Assembly: GCA_002238855.1 (NCBI GenBank)
Contig: MPND01000025.1
Span: forward strand, 1-50,603
Direction: 5' to 3'
DNA from: SAR202 cluster bacterium bin90
GTDB taxonomy: Bacteria; Chloroflexota; Dehalococcoidia; Lucifugimonadales; JADFKI01
DNA length: 50,603 bases
Shown here: one piece after another, positions 41,104 to 50,352 of the stretch
Layout of the letters: each line of letters starts with the position of its first letter
How positions within the stretch are numbered: position 1 is the first letter of the stretch
Notes under the pieces: generated by a model
The model's input: the letters and a program-made list of their open reading frames with translations, nothing else
What the model was told of the DNA's origin: nothing
Databases searched by the model: none
Position numbers and translations under genes: made by a program

Positions 41104-43425
41104 ATGGCATTACACACTCGGAACCCAAAGGGTGGGGAAGCGGCGCGCCGAGAGCGGAGGTTTGGCCTCGATCGTTTGTTCGGCGGGCGCAAGAACGGTA
41201 ATGGTTCGACGGAGCTGGTGGCTACACCATTGGGCGATGGCACGGATGTTGAGAGTGGATGGCCGGTAGGCACACTCGACGATATGCACGGCCTCCGGAT
41301 GTTCATGGGCTACTCGCACATTGCCGACCGCAACAGGATTGTACGGCACGACGGCAAGCGGATCGCCGTGTTCCAGGTGAAAGGGAAGGAGATTAGCCAG
41401 ACGGTAATAGGCAACTACGCCGGCGCCCTGAACTCGATTACGGCGCACGTGCAGTTCCTTGTCAGGCAGCATTCACCGAAACTGAACACGTATAGGAAGA
41501 ATCTGCGTGAGGAACGCACTGTTGGACTGAGCGAGATAATGGAGGAGGCTGCGGAATCTGTTGACGAGCTCCTGGTGGACCTCGAGCGACGAGAAGGAAT
41601 GATGGACAGGCGTTTCTACATAATAACGCCGGAGGAACATGTTGACGATGTGCTCGTGGCCCTGGAGAGGGTGCAGCTGAAGATCGCAATGCTCAGCGAC
41701 CGCGCATTGGAGATATTCATGCTGAGCTGCCTTTTCGGACAGGCGCCGGCGGACCTGCCGGATCAGCCTTCGCTCAGGTTCCGAAATGACGCAACGCTGT
41801 TGTCGAGCGACAACGGCAACTTCAGGCAGACGATCTGGGTCAGCCGTTATCCGCGAAACCTCGATGTTGACTTCCTGACCTCCATCCTGACCATCGGCAT
41901 CCCGATGGATGTTTCTTTCCACATCAACCAGATCCCGACCGAGGAGGCGTCACGGAAGCTGCAGAGACAGGTGACGAGCAGGCAGGGCAACACCATTTCG
42001 CAGCTAGAGAAGAAGGGGATTGTGAACAGCGAGGACAAATTCGCACTGCAGGATGCGGAGCTTCTCAGGGACCTGGTGATGCGAGGTCAGGTTAACGTGT
42101 TCTGGAGCAGCTGGTACATCACGATCCATGCTTCGACCGAGAAGAAGCTAAAGGAGAACATCCGAACAGTGCGCTCGATGTTCTCTGGCGTCATGGCAAG
42201 GACCGACACCCTGAAAAGCGTGCAGCGGAAGGCAATCAGGTCAACGATGCCCCTGGCGGAGAACGCGCTCAACCACAACTGGGTGAGGGCGGACACGCCG
42301 ACACTGGGGCTGATGTTTCCTTTTACGCCGCCTGATCTGGACACGAGGAGCGGCCCACTGCTCGGTATCGACATAATGGCAAGGGCACTGGTGACGCTGG
42401 ATATATTCAACGCCCCTAACGCCCAGAATATGAACTTGTCGATTACCGCAACGAGTGGCGCGGGCAAGAGCTTCTTCACGAAGCAACTGGTCAAACGCTA
42501 TGTTGAGCGTGGCGTGGCGGCGTACATCATCGACCCGGAGGGAGAATATGTCGATTTGGGGATTGCGGCGGGCGGACGTGTTTACACTCCAGGCAGGCCG
42601 GGACAGGGGCTGAACCCCTTTGTGATAGCGGAAACGGGCGTCGATGCCGTCGACCGCCAGAAGGAGCTCGGAAAATTGCTGCAAGTGATGATTGGCGAGA
42701 GACTGGATGCTAAGAGCGCGGGTAAGCTAGATGCGGTCATATCGTCGTACTATCAGAATGCGGAGGAGACGGGCAAACTGGCCAACTGGAGTGGCCTTTT
42801 CGAGCATCTTCAGGAGGAAGAAGAAGACCTCGCGGTGATGCTGAGTCCGTTCTACAGTGGAACGGAGAGGTTCCTTCTAGCTGACGACGAGAATGACCTT
42901 CTCGCAAATGAGGCGCCTATTACAGTCTTCAACCTGAAGCACGTTGATGACGAGAAGAAGGCTGCTGCTGGGATGGTCTGTGCTGCGGCTGTCAGGAGCA
43001 TGGCGACGGATGACCGAGAGCGGCTGATGGTGTCGGACGAAACCTGGCTCATACTGATGCACCCAGCCGGAGCGCAGTTCATGATGGACTCCGCGAAGAG
43101 GGCGAGGAAGTACAACATTTCACTGACCAGTGTCACTCAGGATATTCACGACTTTCTTGCCGAGAACAAGGCGGAAGGTGTGATCGGCAACGCGGGCAAG
43201 TCGGTGATCACCAACGCAAGCTACAAAGTGCTGCTGCGTCAGGACCCGGCGTCAGTGGACATAGTTATGAAGACATTCAACCTCGATCTTGAGACGGCAC
43301 AGATGCTTCCCTCTCTGCCGACAGGGCGCGGACTTCTCGTCACTCCTGATGGGCAGTATATCGTGGACTTTGAGGCTACTGCCGAGGAGATCGAGTTGTT
43401 CAAGTGGGTGAGAACAGACGACTAA
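41104..43425 (+). CDS. VirB4/TraC-type conjugative transfer ATPase
   Basis: 773-residue cytoplasmic AAA-type ATPase that powers the type IV secretion machine. The Walker A is ATSGAGKSFF at about residues 448-457, followed by YIIDPEGEYVDLG; the Walker B-like motif is LMVSDETW (about residues 642-649) and a conserved arginine/Gln-loop is in TSVTQDIHDF. The N-terminal half (about 50-300) has the TraC-type domain that docks to the membrane channel (FQVKGKEI, then LDFLTSIL-like DVDFLTSILTIG). The order PrgI-like, pilin-like, VirB4 is typical of single-membrane conjugation systems. AAGGAAG lies near the ATG. Confidence 0.92.
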   Translation: MALHTRNPKGGEAARRERRFGLDRLFGGRKNGNGSTELVATPLGDGTDVESGWPVGTLDDMHGLRMFMGYSHIADRNRIVRHDGKRIAVFQVKGKEISQTVIGNYAGALNSITAHVQFLVRQHSPKLNTYRKNLREERTVGLSEIMEEAAESVDELLVDLERREGMMDRRFYIITPEEHVDDVLVALERVQLKIAMLSDRALEIFMLSCLFGQAPADLPDQPSLRFRNDATLLSSDNGNFRQTIWVSRYPRNLDVDFLTSILTIGIPMDVSFHINQIPTEEASRKLQRQVTSRQGNTISQLEKKGIVNSEDKFALQDAELLRDLVMRGQVNVFWSSWYITIHASTEKKLKENIRTVRSMFSGVMARTDTLKSVQRKAIRSTMPLAENALNHNWVRADTPTLGLMFPFTPPDLDTRSGPLLGIDIMARALVTLDIFNAPNAQNMNLSITATSGAGKSFFTKQLVKRYVERGVAAYIIDPEGEYVDLGIAAGGRVYTPGRPGQGLNPFVIAETGVDAVDRQKELGKLLQVMIGERLDAKSAGKLDAVISSYYQNAEETGKLANWSGLFEHLQEEEEDLAVMLSPFYSGTERFLLADDENDLLANEAPITVFNLKHVDDEKKAAAGMVCAAAVRSMATDDRERLMVSDETWLILMHPAGAQFMMDSAKRARKYNISLTSVTQDIHDFLAENKAEGVIGNAGKSVITNASYKVLLRQDPASVDIVMKTFNLDLETAQMLPSLPTGRGLLVTPDGQYIVDFEATAEEIELFKWVRTDD

Positions 43426-43441
43426 GAAAGGAGAGAATGAC

Positions 43442-46072
43442 GTGGCAACGCGGAGAGAATCACTGATACGGATCAAGCCACCCCGCGTCGGGGAGCATAC
43501 GCTGCTGAGCTTTGAGAATATGCTTGAGTCGCTTGAATCGAAAGACCCGATGAGCTTGGAACTCGTTGCCGACAGGGACGGCGTGGGAATGTTCGTGCGT
43601 AGCAAGCATCCGGACAGAGTTGTTCAGCAGATGCTCGCTCATTACCCGGATGTTGACGTGTCCTTCGTCGAGGAGGATGACGATCCTGCAAGGATAGCGG
43701 ATGGCGAGAGAGCTTGGACACGTACACTGAAGACTTCCGGCGACGACTGGCTTCCGTTACAGATATACGATGATACTGGATTGCTCTCGCACGGCTCCGA
43801 CCCCTTCATTGATATGATCGGCGGCATGCGCGCAGACGTGCAGCCTGGTGAACGTGTTCTATCAAGGATGATACTGAAGCAGAAGCCTCACAACTGGTCT
43901 GAGGAGTGGCGCGAGAAGGCGCTTAGCGGAGCTGGAAGCGAAAATCAGCAGACGCTGGAAACGGACAGGGTTATAAGGCAGGAAGAGAGAACGACCAAAT
44001 TCGCGAACAGCCACACTTCTGGGTCGGCTTCGGGAGAACGTGCAACGGGGGGTTTGAGTGACAAGACGTCATTCATGCTGGCAGGATCTTTGGCAGCCAT
44101 CATCATCGGTACTTTTGTCAGCCAGACCTGGGCGAGGGGAGATTACGGGATGATTGCCGGTCTGGCGACTGTACTTATTCTGCTCGTCTGCGTTGCAGGA
44201 CTGCTGATGCGTACGTTGCGCCTCGGGTTGTGGAAGGAGGACAACAACAAGTTCTATGATCCTCAGCAGGTCGCCTTGAGAGTTGGAGGGGCGGCGTTCA
44301 GCATGCAGATTGAAGTGATGGCCGTTCTCAAAGAACGTGGCAACAGGAGCCGAGCCGACAAGCTGCTGGACCCTGTAATCGCAGCGTTTAAGAGCTTTGA
44401 TAATCCACTAGGATGCCGTTTTGGCCTGTCAAAGGTGGAGGAGAGTGATCCCAGTGAGAGTGATGGGAGCTTGCTGGAGTTCAAGGGGATGAGAGGATGG
44501 ATAGGCTGGCTGCTGCGCCTGGGCCGCTCCCCGGACGGCATAATCGGGGTGAGGGAGGCGGCGGCGCTGTGGCATGTGCCTGGAGCATCAGCGCAGATAG
44601 CGGGCTTGGAGAGAGCCGGCAGCAAGCTTCTACCAGTTCCACCTGGTGTTGACGAGGGGGTGCTGGTAGGGTCGGCTACTTACGGCGATGGCGGAGAGAG
44701 ACTGATCAGGTTGCCGGAGTCGGTTCTGCGACGCCATCAACTACTCATCGCAAGCAGTGGTCAGGGCAAGTCAACTGAGATGGCTCTGCTCGTAAACGGA
44801 CGGCTTCTCCAGAAAGCTGCGGGAGAGGAAACGGGGGCTGTAATTGTTGTCGACCCGCACTCCGACCTAGTGACCGACATATTGAGGCAGATGCCCGACG
44901 AGTTGAGTGACAAGGTGAAAGTGGTGCGACTGAGAAGCACGGAAAACATCTGTGGCATCAACCTGCTCGACGTTGAGGTATTCAAGAACCGAGAAGGTGT
45001 CATAAGTACCATTGTCGAGGTTGCGAAGGGACCGTGGGACACTTGGGGTTCGAGGATGCAAGGCATCATGGAATACGGACTGCGGTCGTTGTACGAGGCC
45101 AATCGCTACTTGCCACGGGAGAAACAGTACACAATCCTGGACCTGAAGGCGACACTCGTCGATGAGCAATTCAGGAATGAGGTCTTATCACTGGTCAAGG
45201 ACTCGATCGTGCTGGATTGGTGGCAGACTGACTTTGCGGGTTACCGAGCGGACACGCTCAGCGATGCACTAGCGCCGGTGCTGAACAGGATCGGCTTCTA
45301 CTCCGGTTCCGAGATAGCTCGAAGGGTAGTCGGGCAGAGGTATTGCACAATCAACATAGCAAAGTGTATCGAGGATGGAGACGTACTGCTGTTCGACACC
45401 TATGGCGGCGAGAGCGGTGAGCAGCTCTCGGCTTTGGTTGGCACCGCGCTGGTGAAGGTGGTTCACGCCGCGGTGATGGAACAGGGTGAGAAGGAGCAGT
45501 CGGACAGGAACGGTGCGTACATCGTCATTGACGAGATGCAGACACTGGTCGGCGTGCGTTACGACAACATGATGCGAGAGAACAGGAAGTTCGGCGGCAT
45601 GATGTGCCTCGCCACTCAGAGCCTTGCAAGTCTGGACCAGATGTCGATGTCGATGCGGGAGACGATCCTGACGAACATCGGTTGTCTGTTCGTCTTTCAG
45701 GGGAATGCTCTGGACGCACAACGGCTCATCATGGAGTTGGATTCGGAACACCTGGAAATCGAGGACGTCACTGGACTGCCGGACTATAACTGCTATGTTC
45801 GCGTGAAGATGGAAGGGAGAAACCCCGACTACTTCTCAATGAAGGTGCTGCCTCCTTTTGACGGGACTCGCGAGGCGGTGCCTGCGGTCATGAATGCTTC
45901 AAGATCTTACACGCGACCGGTGAGTGTCGTTGATTCTGAGATGAGTGACTACATGGACGAACAAGTGCGGTTGTTCAGGGACAAACTCACGGGTGGTATG
46001 GGTCACATGATGAACATGGCGCAGAGTGAAGGTAAGAAGAGGGGCGGAAAGCGAGTTAAGGCTTCGGCGTAG
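43442..46072 (+). CDS. VirD4/TraG-like coupling ATPase
   Basis: 876-residue membrane-bound ATPase. Residues about 1-200 hold a soluble N-domain. Two helices follow at about 208-230 and 237-258 (LAGSLAAIIIGTFVSQTW, LATVLILLVCVAGLLM). The nucleotide domain has Walker A SSGQGKST (about 438), VVDPHSDLVTDIL, and Walker B AYIVIDEMQTL (about 692), then LATQSLASLDQMS (arginine-finger-like region). VirD4/TraG coupling proteins bring the DNA-relaxase complex to the channel. It is larger than average because of the N-domain before the helices. The start is GTG at 43,442, with AAAGGAGAG upstream. It closes the transfer operon before the 46,105 terminator. Confidence 0.85.
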   Translation: MATRRESLIRIKPPRVGEHTLLSFENMLESLESKDPMSLELVADRDGVGMFVRSKHPDRVVQQMLAHYPDVDVSFVEEDDDPARIADGERAWTRTLKTSGDDWLPLQIYDDTGLLSHGSDPFIDMIGGMRADVQPGERVLSRMILKQKPHNWSEEWREKALSGAGSENQQTLETDRVIRQEERTTKFANSHTSGSASGERATGGLSDKTSFMLAGSLAAIIIGTFVSQTWARGDYGMIAGLATVLILLVCVAGLLMRTLRLGLWKEDNNKFYDPQQVALRVGGAAFSMQIEVMAVLKERGNRSRADKLLDPVIAAFKSFDNPLGCRFGLSKVEESDPSESDGSLLEFKGMRGWIGWLLRLGRSPDGIIGVREAAALWHVPGASAQIAGLERAGSKLLPVPPGVDEGVLVGSATYGDGGERLIRLPESVLRRHQLLIASSGQGKSTEMALLVNGRLLQKAAGEETGAVIVVDPHSDLVTDILRQMPDELSDKVKVVRLRSTENICGINLLDVEVFKNREGVISTIVEVAKGPWDTWGSRMQGIMEYGLRSLYEANRYLPREKQYTILDLKATLVDEQFRNEVLSLVKDSIVLDWWQTDFAGYRADTLSDALAPVLNRIGFYSGSEIARRVVGQRYCTINIAKCIEDGDVLLFDTYGGESGEQLSALVGTALVKVVHAAVMEQGEKEQSDRNGAYIVIDEMQTLVGVRYDNMMRENRKFGGMMCLATQSLASLDQMSMSMRETILTNIGCLFVFQGNALDAQRLIMELDSEHLEIEDVTGLPDYNCYVRVKMEGRNPDYFSMKVLPPFDGTREAVPAVMNASRSYTRPVSVVDSEMSDYMDEQVRLFRDKLTGGMGHMMNMAQSEGKKRGGKRVKASA

Positions 46073-46104
46073 CACGACACCAAGCGAGATTATTCTACGG
46101 CTAG

Positions 46105-46144
46105 AACGAGCGTGTTTTCACTCAATACGCGCTCGTTGCCTTTT
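46105..46144 (+). terminator. Probable terminator of the transfer operon
   Basis: AACGAGCG (46,105-46,112) pairs with CGCTCGTT (46,130-46,137) around a 17-base loop, followed by GCCTTTT. The stem is 8 bp and the loop long, so the strength is moderate. It lies 32 bases after the VirD4-like stop and just before the next TTG-started gene. Confidence 0.5.
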
Positions 46145-46155
46145 GGAGTCAAAAG

Positions 46156-47910
46156 TTGAGAGGAACCACCCCAACGAAAAGCGGACGCATGATTGCCCTG
46201 GAGGCACTGGCTAAGATGCCACTGCTGACGGGGGAAGAGTTGGCTGCTGTATGTCGGAAGGATAGAGCTTGGAGCAGCCGCGCGCTGAACGGGCTGCGTG
46301 GCGAGAAGCTCATCGAGGGCACCTGGTACAACCTTGAAGGGTATGGTGCTATGAGGTGGAGGCTGACGGAATTGGGCGTAAACACTCTCGCTGGCTGGTG
46401 GAAGAAGCCAGTGCGAGAGCTTTTGCGAAGGTGGCCGTTGTCTGCCGAATGGGAGCAATCGCTTCTGAGGAGGGTACAGACTGTCGCTGTCTGTCACCGG
46501 ATTGCCCTCGACACATCAAGGCTGCAGGAAACGAGCTTGAGTTGGCGCTGGGAGAGATCTGACGTATTCGATGCCTTCATGGGGCTGGAGGACGGCAGGA
46601 CGGTCGGAATATGCCGGATGGGTAAAGCTCTGAGCGCGAAAGCGATTGCAAGCAGAATGAACTCGGTTCAGCTGCTCCACGACTTGCGGCAGGTCTTGGG
46701 GTCATTGATCGTCGTACCAGGACTCATAGAGCAAGAGAGGGTTGTCAGACGGCTTGCTGGAGCAGGCGCGAATGTGGCAGTCGGGATTGAAAGCGAGTTG
46801 TCGAGTGGTACTAGGGACATGTGGCGTATGACTCTACGCCCATCTAGTGGCAATGTAAGCACCCGGGATTTCATTTCGAGCCTTCTGGTGAGTGGCTTTC
46901 CGGAAAGGCACAGGGAACCAGTACGGGCGGCGCCTCCTCGCAGCAATGGCGTGAGAGGAGTTGACGCGGCTGAACTCCTTATGTCTCGTATTAGCCATAA
47001 CGGGGCCAATCTCTTCGACCTGATCAGCGATTGGCCGCTGATGCAAGAGCAGGTGGCGCAGGAAATGCTTAACGTCGGAGACAGGCGTTTCGCGGAGATG
47101 AAAAGGGAGGTCGTTGGCTCCGGCATCGTGGCGAGCCTGAAGTTTCCGGCGTTGAGACGTGGTAACGGGATACTGACTCCCGCGAGCCGCAGGATGGCAC
47201 TGACGAACGACGGACTGCGACAAGTGGCGTGGCGGGACCGCGTGACATTATCCGAGTTGCTGAAGAGCTGGAAGATATTCGAGGACCCGAACGGACACGC
47301 CGGGCCTCGCGTCAACGGGTACAGGCTGGAAGGAAGGAAGCTGCGGATGCTGGCGAGGGAGCTGAAGCATACCGACAGCGTTCACGGAATCATACAGGCC
47401 CTTCACAGTGAATGCGCCGCCAGTGCTTCGCACGAGGTTGTAGAAGTTTTGCCTCCGCACAGATGGGAACGCTGGTTCTACTACAACCGGCGTCGCTACG
47501 GAATCATGCCAGACGCGACGGCGTTGGTCAAATGCAACGGCATAAGACACGCCTGGCTGATCGAATTTGAGCAGAGGGCAAGCACTCCAAAGCTGATGGC
47601 AGAGAAGATGCAGCGGTATGTACGGTATTTTGGCTCATTGGATACCGGACAGGACTTCGAGGTTGCGCCCGTGGCGCTGGTCGTTTATCCGGACAGGGGT
47701 AGCGCGGCAAGGTTCGCGGTGACGGCGAGACGCAGTGTCGACAGGTCAAGATTCGGGAGAAATCCGCGCCTTCGCATCCTCGTGTCGAGTGTAGAGGACA
47801 TCCAGAGAGACCGATTCATGGGACCGTGCTGGCTTGATCCGTGGAATATGGACGCAGGCACGGTGACTCCGGCGAGCAGGCGAGGAACGTATGAGCGAAT
47901 AGGTGAATAG
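46156..47910 (+). CDS. Replication-relaxation-like protein (Replic_Relax-type), winged-helix
   Basis: 584-residue protein that I place in the replication-relaxation family. Near the N-terminus is a winged helix-turn-helix (LTGEELAAVCRKDRAWSSRALNGL, then LTELGVNTL); a second similar one appears mid-protein (VAQEMLNVGDRRFAEMKREVVGSG with LTPASRRMALTNDGL). The C-terminal part (HRWERWFYYNRRRYGIMPDATALV, then LIEFEQRASTPKLMAEKMQRY) is the PD...E-E nuclease-like domain seen in that family. Such proteins lie beside VirD4-like genes in mobile elements and are thought to act in plasmid relaxation or mobilisation. The start is TTG at 46,156, with GGAG 8 bases upstream. It is not a known relaxase by motif (no HUH triad). 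Confidence 0.6.
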   Translation: MRGTTPTKSGRMIALEALAKMPLLTGEELAAVCRKDRAWSSRALNGLRGEKLIEGTWYNLEGYGAMRWRLTELGVNTLAGWWKKPVRELLRRWPLSAEWEQSLLRRVQTVAVCHRIALDTSRLQETSLSWRWERSDVFDAFMGLEDGRTVGICRMGKALSAKAIASRMNSVQLLHDLRQVLGSLIVVPGLIEQERVVRRLAGAGANVAVGIESELSSGTRDMWRMTLRPSSGNVSTRDFISSLLVSGFPERHREPVRAAPPRSNGVRGVDAAELLMSRISHNGANLFDLISDWPLMQEQVAQEMLNVGDRRFAEMKREVVGSGIVASLKFPALRRGNGILTPASRRMALTNDGLRQVAWRDRVTLSELLKSWKIFEDPNGHAGPRVNGYRLEGRKLRMLARELKHTDSVHGIIQALHSECAASASHEVVEVLPPHRWERWFYYNRRRYGIMPDATALVKCNGIRHAWLIEFEQRASTPKLMAEKMQRYVRYFGSLDTGQDFEVAPVALVVYPDRGSAARFAVTARRSVDRSRFGRNPRLRILVSSVEDIQRDRFMGPCWLDPWNMDAGTVTPASRRGTYERIGE

Positions 47911-48055
47911 GGTGTAATACCCTGCATAGAATAAAAGGATATGCTGGGGGGCTATTCAGAGGACTGGGAAGCGCGTGGGTTAGGGCTGGCGGGGGTGAAT
48001 AGGTCGGGGGAATCGGGAGCAAAAAACATGCACTCCGATTTGCGGGTGAATAGGT
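47902..48055. repeat. Three GGTGAATAGG direct repeats before the helix-turn-helix gene
   Basis: GGTGAATAGG lies at 47,902-47,911 and, extended to GGTGAATAGGT, at 47,994-48,004 and 48,045-48,055. The last two are 51 bases apart; the first is at the very end of the preceding gene. The intergenic stretch is G-rich (several runs of four to six G). The next gene encodes a helix-turn-helix protein whose GTG is 28 bases after the last copy, so these may be its own operator. Confidence 0.5.
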
Positions 48056-48082
48056 AGGTGAAGCGCGGCAAGGAGGGTCATT

Positions 48083-49876
48083 GTGGGGGCGACAGAAGAG
48101 CGTAGCGTTCCTCGAGACGCTGACGAGAGCGCATCGGACGCGCAGCTTGAGACGGCGATGGTGGCTTGGGTCAGGCGCAGGGCGGACGAGAACGGGTCTC
48201 AGCTTGCGCGGGACTTAGAGGTGGGGCAAGCTACGATAAGCCGCTGGAACAACTCGGGGTCAACGACCTTGACGGAGAGGCTCAGGGAGCAGGTGACGGC
48301 TTACTGGGAGGAACACGGCATCGTTTTGGGCGTGAACGCGCCTGTGAATGATGTGAACGCTGCGACGGCAGGCGATATGGACACGGAGGGTGTCACGGAC
48401 GCCACGAGCGAGGACGCTGAAGACGAGGATATGTCTGGCGAAGGCGGGGACGCGCCGCGTCTTGGCGGGTCTGCTGCTCGGGAGTCTGAGCCTGCAGATA
48501 GTTCGCGGGCGAAGGAAGGCGACGTACCGGAGGAGCAGAAACTCATCTCCCATATTCCCTTATCGGTGTTACCCCGTGTGGAGCGTGCTACGACCTCTGA
48601 GGAAATCGCAAGAGAGACGGGTGTACCCGTGCTCGCGTTGCTTGACGTGGCGGCGGCAAGATCTGCGGCGCAGGAAATGGCGGCCGGATGGCAGTGGAAA
48701 GGCAATGCACCTCCGAGTGGAGTACACGGGGACGCATTGTTGTACATGCATACTCGTGAGGAAGTGTTCTTTCATGACGAGGGGGCGAAGGCGGTGGCCT
48801 TCGCCGTGAACGCGTACCGGTTCGCGTGCGGATTGACGGCGGCCGAGATGCGTTTTGGCATAGACCCCCGACTTCGGCAGGCGCCTTACGCGGCTCGGGA
48901 GCACTGGGACCGGCCTCTCCTTATCGGGACGAGGCTGGCGGCGTTGATACCTGCGGTGCGGTACGAGGATGAGGACTGGTTCTTCGGCTCGCGCGGGCTT
49001 AGCCGGCACGGGGAGGTGCAACCTTCGGCGGCGGAGCTGGTAGCGCGACGAAGGGTACTGCAGGATATGGTATCCGCTTTCGAGCTTCCACAGGCGGGTC
49101 TCGGGAGTCGGTTGTGGCTGGTGGCGTCCGTGGAGCTGCTTGAAGTGGAAGTGACGTTGCTGGGGCCGGACTACGAGTTGACCTTCGGGGAGCAGGTCTT
49201 CGGCAATCGGATGTGGCCCCCGTCCACGCGGTTGGGCATCGAGACTGACTGGCGCGTTGAGGAAATCAGGCGGTTGGAAGCGCTGCTGTCCCCTGGTGTG
49301 GCGGGCACGCTGCTCGGGAGCATCGCCGATGCGGCGCGGGCGTCGGGTCGGCTGATGCTGTTCTTACCGGTGTCTCTCGCGCGGACGCTGGCTAGGCGGA
49401 CGCTGCGTCGCCGGGGATTGTGGGACACCATATACAACTCTCCATACAGGCGTGCTGTGGCCGTTGTGCGGTCCGGTGACCGTCCGTCGCGCAGGTCTAT
49501 TTGGGGTTACCGCTTGCTTCGTCGGCTGGCATGTGTATCGGTGCTGGGAAGTCAATGTTGCGGGTTACGGGACTGGCAGGCGGAGCCTCCGCCGTGGAGT
49601 GAGGCGTACCATCGGCGATTCAGAGCCGAGCGCATACCTGTGGATTACACGCCTGACTGGATGCCATACGAGTTCGACAGGGAGTACAACTTCTTGCCTC
49701 GTGGCGAGGTCAAGGCACCTAAGCGGCGCCGTCGTTGGAGCGCGCGGGGTTTGCGCCGGCGTGCGGGCGCGTTGTCTTCTGGAGGCGCGGGGATCAGGCT
49801 GCCTATTCCGCGGGTTTTCGGGAGCAAGCTGACGAGGACGCGTCTACGGGACGCGTCCTCAGAGAACAGGGACTGA
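48083..49876 (+). CDS. Helix-turn-helix protein with acidic linker, unknown function
   Basis: 597 residues. Residues about 25-70 form a helix-turn-helix of the XRE/MerR-like kind (SQLARDLEVGQATISRWNNSG). An acidic disordered linker (about 85-155) follows, then a second possible helix-turn-helix (TSEEIARETGVPVLALLDVAA), a large domain with many Trp and Tyr of no known family, and a very basic Arg-rich C-terminus (KRRRRWSARGLRRRAG). GTG at 48,083 with AAGGAGGG upstream. Its base composition is richer in GC than the transfer genes. It may regulate the element or bind its DNA; nothing more can be said. Confidence 0.6.
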   Translation: MGATEERSVPRDADESASDAQLETAMVAWVRRRADENGSQLARDLEVGQATISRWNNSGSTTLTERLREQVTAYWEEHGIVLGVNAPVNDVNAATAGDMDTEGVTDATSEDAEDEDMSGEGGDAPRLGGSAARESEPADSSRAKEGDVPEEQKLISHIPLSVLPRVERATTSEEIARETGVPVLALLDVAAARSAAQEMAAGWQWKGNAPPSGVHGDALLYMHTREEVFFHDEGAKAVAFAVNAYRFACGLTAAEMRFGIDPRLRQAPYAAREHWDRPLLIGTRLAALIPAVRYEDEDWFFGSRGLSRHGEVQPSAAELVARRRVLQDMVSAFELPQAGLGSRLWLVASVELLEVEVTLLGPDYELTFGEQVFGNRMWPPSTRLGIETDWRVEEIRRLEALLSPGVAGTLLGSIADAARASGRLMLFLPVSLARTLARRTLRRRGLWDTIYNSPYRRAVAVVRSGDRPSRRSIWGYRLLRRLACVSVLGSQCCGLRDWQAEPPPWSEAYHRRFRAERIPVDYTPDWMPYEFDREYNFLPRGEVKAPKRRRRWSARGLRRRAGALSSGGAGIRLPIPRVFGSKLTRTRLRDASSENRD

Positions 49877-49890
49877 CGGGAGCAACGCAA

Positions 49891-50034
49891 GTGACGACAG
49901 TAGCAACTGTGATGAGGCCCGACGTCCTAACCCGCGTGAGCCTGTTGGAGCTTTGTTCGAGCACGGAACTTCTTGCCGATGGGACGACAGATTATGCCGC
50001 TCTTGTGGCTCTACGGGCTGCTGACTCTGCGTGA
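49891..50034 (+). CDS. Small ORF, 47 residues, doubtful
   Basis: GTG at 49,891 preceded by GGGAG, reading MTTVATVMRPDVLTRVSLLEL to a TGA at 50,032. It begins 15 bases after the helix-turn-helix gene, an arrangement that favours a real small gene. It has no recognisable family; the frame extends upstream into the preceding gene, but that part is a shadow. Confidence 0.3.
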   Translation: MTTVATVMRPDVLTRVSLLELCSSTELLADGTTDYAALVALRAADSA

Positions 50035-50352
50035 CATTTGTATGCGACTTTGCAATTGACGCGACAATTACCCTACCGGCGCGACGATTTGCCGAGCGAG
50101 AACACCTGCGTGGGACAGCACCCCGTAACCCGCGAAAAACGCCGCACAGAGACCGTTGGGTGTAAACGGCGGAGTAAAAGTGTGTCTGTCTCATAAGTTT
50201 GCTGCGAACCGCAGTTGCGACGATTGATGCAGCATTGAGTTGACGATTTCCGCCAATGGTGTCATGCCATCAGGATTTTGGGAGTGGGTCACGCAGGATC
50301 GCGTAATGGCGTTCCAGAATGAGAGATGCAAGGTTCGTCCTATTGGTCGCAC
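50035..50352. other. Gene-free stretch before the IS, with possible IS end
   Basis: 318 bases without a convincing gene. The segment 50,036-50,095 shows several short GCGAC-A/T-rich steps (GCGACTTTGC, GCGACAATTA, GCGACGATTTGC). The motif GTGTCTGTCTCATAAG at about 50,180 resembles the ends of IS1182-group elements, which often carry TTATGAGACAG near the tip. If so, 50,180 to 50,352 is the noncoding end of the IS. There is no other feature I can support. Confidence 0.35.

Noticed and set aside
46156..47910. Classical HUH relaxase
   Set aside because: No His-hydrophobic-His motif or catalytic Tyr pattern; winged-helix and PD..E-E-like features fit replication-relaxation proteins better.
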